Origin: Rhodocyclaceae bacterium
Lineage (GTDB): Bacteria; Pseudomonadota; Gammaproteobacteria; Burkholderiales; Rhodocyclaceae
DNA: 7,394 bases
NCBI GenBank assembly: GCA_018262875.1
Contig: JADFDL010000080.1
Span: 1 to 7,394 of the forward strand
Reading direction: 5' to 3'
Shown here: in pieces, positions 5,948 through 7,394 of the stretch
Numbering within the stretch: position 1 is the stretch's first letter
How the letters are laid out: the number at the start of each line of letters is the position of its first letter
Notes under the pieces: generated by a model
The model's input: the letters and a program-made list of their open reading frames with translations, nothing else
Databases searched by the model: none
Told to the model about the DNA's origin: nothing
Made by a program: the position numbers and the translations under genes

Positions 5948-6280
5948 ATGGAAATGAAAAAGACCGTGAATTGCCTCGCCGCCCTGGCCCAGGAAACCCG
6001 CCTGGCGGTCTTCCGTCTACTCGTGCAGGCCGGGCCGGAGGGGCTGTGTGCCGGCGACATCGGCGCGCGGCTGAGGGTGGCGCCGGCGACGCTTTCGTTC
6101 CATCTTGCCCAACTGGCCAACGCCGGCCTGGTGCAGGCGCGCCAGCAGAGCCGCTTCATCTTCTATTCCGCCAACTTCGATGCCATGAACGGCATCGTCG
6201 GCTTCCTCACCGAGAACTGCTGCGGCGGCAAGCCCTGTCCGCCCGCCAAGGCCAAACGCAAGAAAACCGCCACTTCCTGA
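5948..6280 (+). CDS. arsR: ArsR-family As(III)-responsive repressor
   Basis: A 110-residue winged-helix repressor of the ArsR/SmtB family, which shuts off the ars operon until trivalent arsenic binds. The helix-turn-helix region is visible around residues 33-65 (AGDIGARLRVAPATLSFHLAQL), followed by the wing (QQSRFIFYSANF, 66-77). The metalloid site is C-terminal: Cys91, Cys92 and Cys97 in ENCCGGKPC. This resembles the C-terminal three-Cys site described for Acidithiobacillus ferrooxidans ArsR rather than the CVC site on the recognition helix of plasmid R773 ArsR; residues 33-55 contain Cys34 but no CXC motif. An in-frame TGA at 5924-5926 rules out an upstream start, so ATG 5948 is used (ATG 5954 is the only close alternative). 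There is no clear Shine-Dalgarno. It is the first gene of arsR-arsC-acr3 and is divergent from the redox operon. Confidence 0.95.
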   Translation: MEMKKTVNCLAALAQETRLAVFRLLVQAGPEGLCAGDIGARLRVAPATLSFHLAQLANAGLVQARQQSRFIFYSANFDAMNGIVGFLTENCCGGKPCPPAKAKRKKTATS

Positions 6281-6286
6281 CCGATC

Positions 6287-6781
6287 ATGACGCAACGCAT
6301 CTTCAACGTGCTGGTGCTTTGCACCGGCAACTCCGCCCGCAGCATCTTGGGCGAGGCGCTCTTCAACCATTTGGGCAAGGGCCGCGTGCGCGCCTTTTCC
6401 GCCGGCTCCAAGCCGGCCGGGCGGGTGAACCCGGTGGCGCTGGAGACGCTGGAGAAGCACGGCATGGTCATGACCGACGCGCGCAGCAAGTCCTGGGACG
6501 AGTTCGCCGTATCGGGGGGACTGACTTTCGATTTCATCTTCACCGTCTGCGACAACGCAGCGAACGAGGCCTGCCCGGTCTGGCCCGGCCATCCGGCCAC
6601 GGCGCACTGGGGCATTCCCGATCCGGCCCATGTCGAGCCGATCGAAGCGCGGCGCGAAGCCTTCGAGACGACCTACCGGCAACTCAAGCGGCGCGTCGAA
6701 TCCTTCCTCGCGCTGCCGCTCGAATCCATGAACCGCGAGGAGGCGATTGCCGCCGCCCGCCGCATCCACGAGGAGCATTGA
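6287..6781 (+). CDS. arsC: Arsenate reductase ArsC, low-molecular-weight phosphatase type
   Basis: A 164-residue cytoplasmic enzyme reducing arsenate to arsenite. The phosphatase-like P-loop CTGNSARS is at residues 12-19 (nucleophile Cys12, Arg18). The general-acid Asp is in GIPDPA (Asp112). Two further Cys, Cys88 and Cys96 in VCDNAANEACP, match the resolving Cys pair of the thioredoxin-coupled ArsC group (Cys82 and Cys89 in the Staphylococcus and Bacillus enzymes), with one residue more between them here. About 20 charged residues extend beyond the usual core at the C-terminus. ATG 6287 lies six bases after the arsR stop without an obvious Shine-Dalgarno. Its TGA overlaps the acr3 ATG by one base. 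It acts before Acr3, which exports the arsenite formed. Plain phosphatase activity is the only serious alternative, and operon context argues against it. Confidence 0.94.
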   Translation: MTQRIFNVLVLCTGNSARSILGEALFNHLGKGRVRAFSAGSKPAGRVNPVALETLEKHGMVMTDARSKSWDEFAVSGGLTFDFIFTVCDNAANEACPVWPGHPATAHWGIPDPAHVEPIEARREAFETTYRQLKRRVESFLALPLESMNREEAIAAARRIHEEH

Positions 6782-7394
6782 TGAGTGCGCAGTGCGAAGT
6801 CACCGCCAAGGCCGCCGCCGGCGCGCCGATGAGCCTGTTCGAGCGCTACCTCACCGTCTGGGTCTTCCTCTGCATCGTCGCCGGCATCGCGCTCGGCCAG
6901 TTCGTGCCGGCGCCGTTCCAGGCCCTCGGCCGCATGGAGGTGGCGAACGTCAACCTCCCGGTGGGGCTCCTCATCTGGGTGATGATCATCCCGATGCTGG
7001 TCAAGGTCGATTTCGGCGCGCTGCACGAGGTCCGCAAGCACGTGCGCGGCATCGGCGTGACGCTGTTCGTGAACTGGCTGGTGAAACCCTTCTCGATGGC
7101 CTTTCTCGGCTGGCTCTTCATCCGTCACCTGTTCGCGCCGTATCTGCCCGCCGACCAGATCGACAGCTACATCGCCGGCCTGATCCTGCTCGCCGCCGCG
7201 CCGTGCACGGCGATGGTTTTCGTCTGGAGCCGGCTCAGCAACGGCGACCCGCTGTTCACCCTCTCGCAGGTGGCCTTGAACGATTCCATCATGGTGTTCG
7301 CCTTCGCCCCCATCGTGGGCCTGTTGCTCGGCATCTCGGCGATCACCGTGCCGTGGGACACGCTGGTGACTTCCGTCGTGCTCTATATCGTCAT
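6781..7394 (+). CDS. acr3: ACR3-family arsenite efflux permease, 3'-truncated by the window
   Basis: The first 204 residues of a membrane transporter that exports arsenite using the proton motive force. The frame starts at ATG 6781 in a TGATG overlap with arsC and is open to the window end; a full-length protein would be about 350-370 residues. Family motifs are clear: LIWVMIIPMLVKVDF (64-78), AAPCTAMVFVWSRL (139-152) and LNDSIMVFAFAPIVGLLLG (166-184). Cys142, in the APCTAMV motif, is the residue known in this family to be essential for arsenite transport. Predicted helices begin near residues 22, 57, 91, 130 and 161, with another (about 194 on) cut by the edge. It is coupled to arsC and under the ArsR operator. 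It is ACR3, not the unrelated ArsB antiporter. Confidence 0.94.
   Translation, partial: MSAQCEVTAKAAAGAPMSLFERYLTVWVFLCIVAGIALGQFVPAPFQALGRMEVANVNLPVGLLIWVMIIPMLVKVDFGALHEVRKHVRGIGVTLFVNWLVKPFSMAFLGWLFIRHLFAPYLPADQIDSYIAGLILLAAAPCTAMVFVWSRLSNGDPLFTLSQVALNDSIMVFAFAPIVGLLLGISAITVPWDTLVTSVVLYIV

Noticed and set aside
6017..6778. Minus-strand open frame (253 codons) across arsR and arsC
   Set aside because: It covers two well-identified genes on the other strand and has no family features of its own.

Overview
This is a high-GC (roughly two-thirds G+C by eye), gene-dense chromosomal window. Codon use and gene families (TRAP DctM permease, Tat-exported four-cluster ferredoxin with NrfD, ACR3 arsenic operon) suggest a respiratory proteobacterium. 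A betaproteobacterium of the Rhodocyclales type is my best guess, but that is inference; the window holds no rRNA or other taxonomic marker.

Layout: (1) 1-1790, plus strand: the 3' part of a TRAP transporter large permease (DctM family). It carries an unusual extra region of about 190 residues: two additional predicted membrane segments around an acidic Pro/Ala/Glu loop with a repeated EGVKEPPAE unit. (2) 1795-5786, minus strand: a compact five-gene operon. In transcription order it encodes a Tat-exported 4x[4Fe-4S] ferredoxin, an NrfD/DsrP-like quinol-interacting membrane protein, a periplasmic tetraheme cytochrome c with one non-standard CX3CH site, an unrecognised 142-residue soluble protein, and a small hemerythrin-like protein that has lost three of the seven canonical di-iron ligands. 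The first three gaps are each exactly 10 bases and the last is 2 bases. (3) 5787-5947: a 161-base divergent intergenic region with a perfect TTCGAT-N4-ATCGAA operator just before arsR. (4) 5948-7394, plus strand: arsR-arsC-acr3, a standard arsenic resistance operon whose last gene runs off the window.

How they work together: the ferredoxin, NrfD-like protein and cytochrome resemble the DsrJ-O-P half of DsrMKJOP and other NrfCD/PsrBC-type modules, which exchange electrons between the quinone pool and periplasmic redox partners. No catalytic subunit (molybdopterin enzyme, DsrMK, octaheme reductase) is encoded in the operon as seen. The operon ends in two small soluble proteins, one of unknown family and one a degenerate hemerythrin. 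This combination is the most interesting part of the window and may be an undescribed electron-transfer module. The ars genes form an independent detoxification unit: ArsR senses As(III), ArsC reduces arsenate to arsenite, and Acr3 exports arsenite.

I see no RNA genes, CRISPR arrays, insertion sequences or integration sites, and no gene-free stretch longer than 161 bases.
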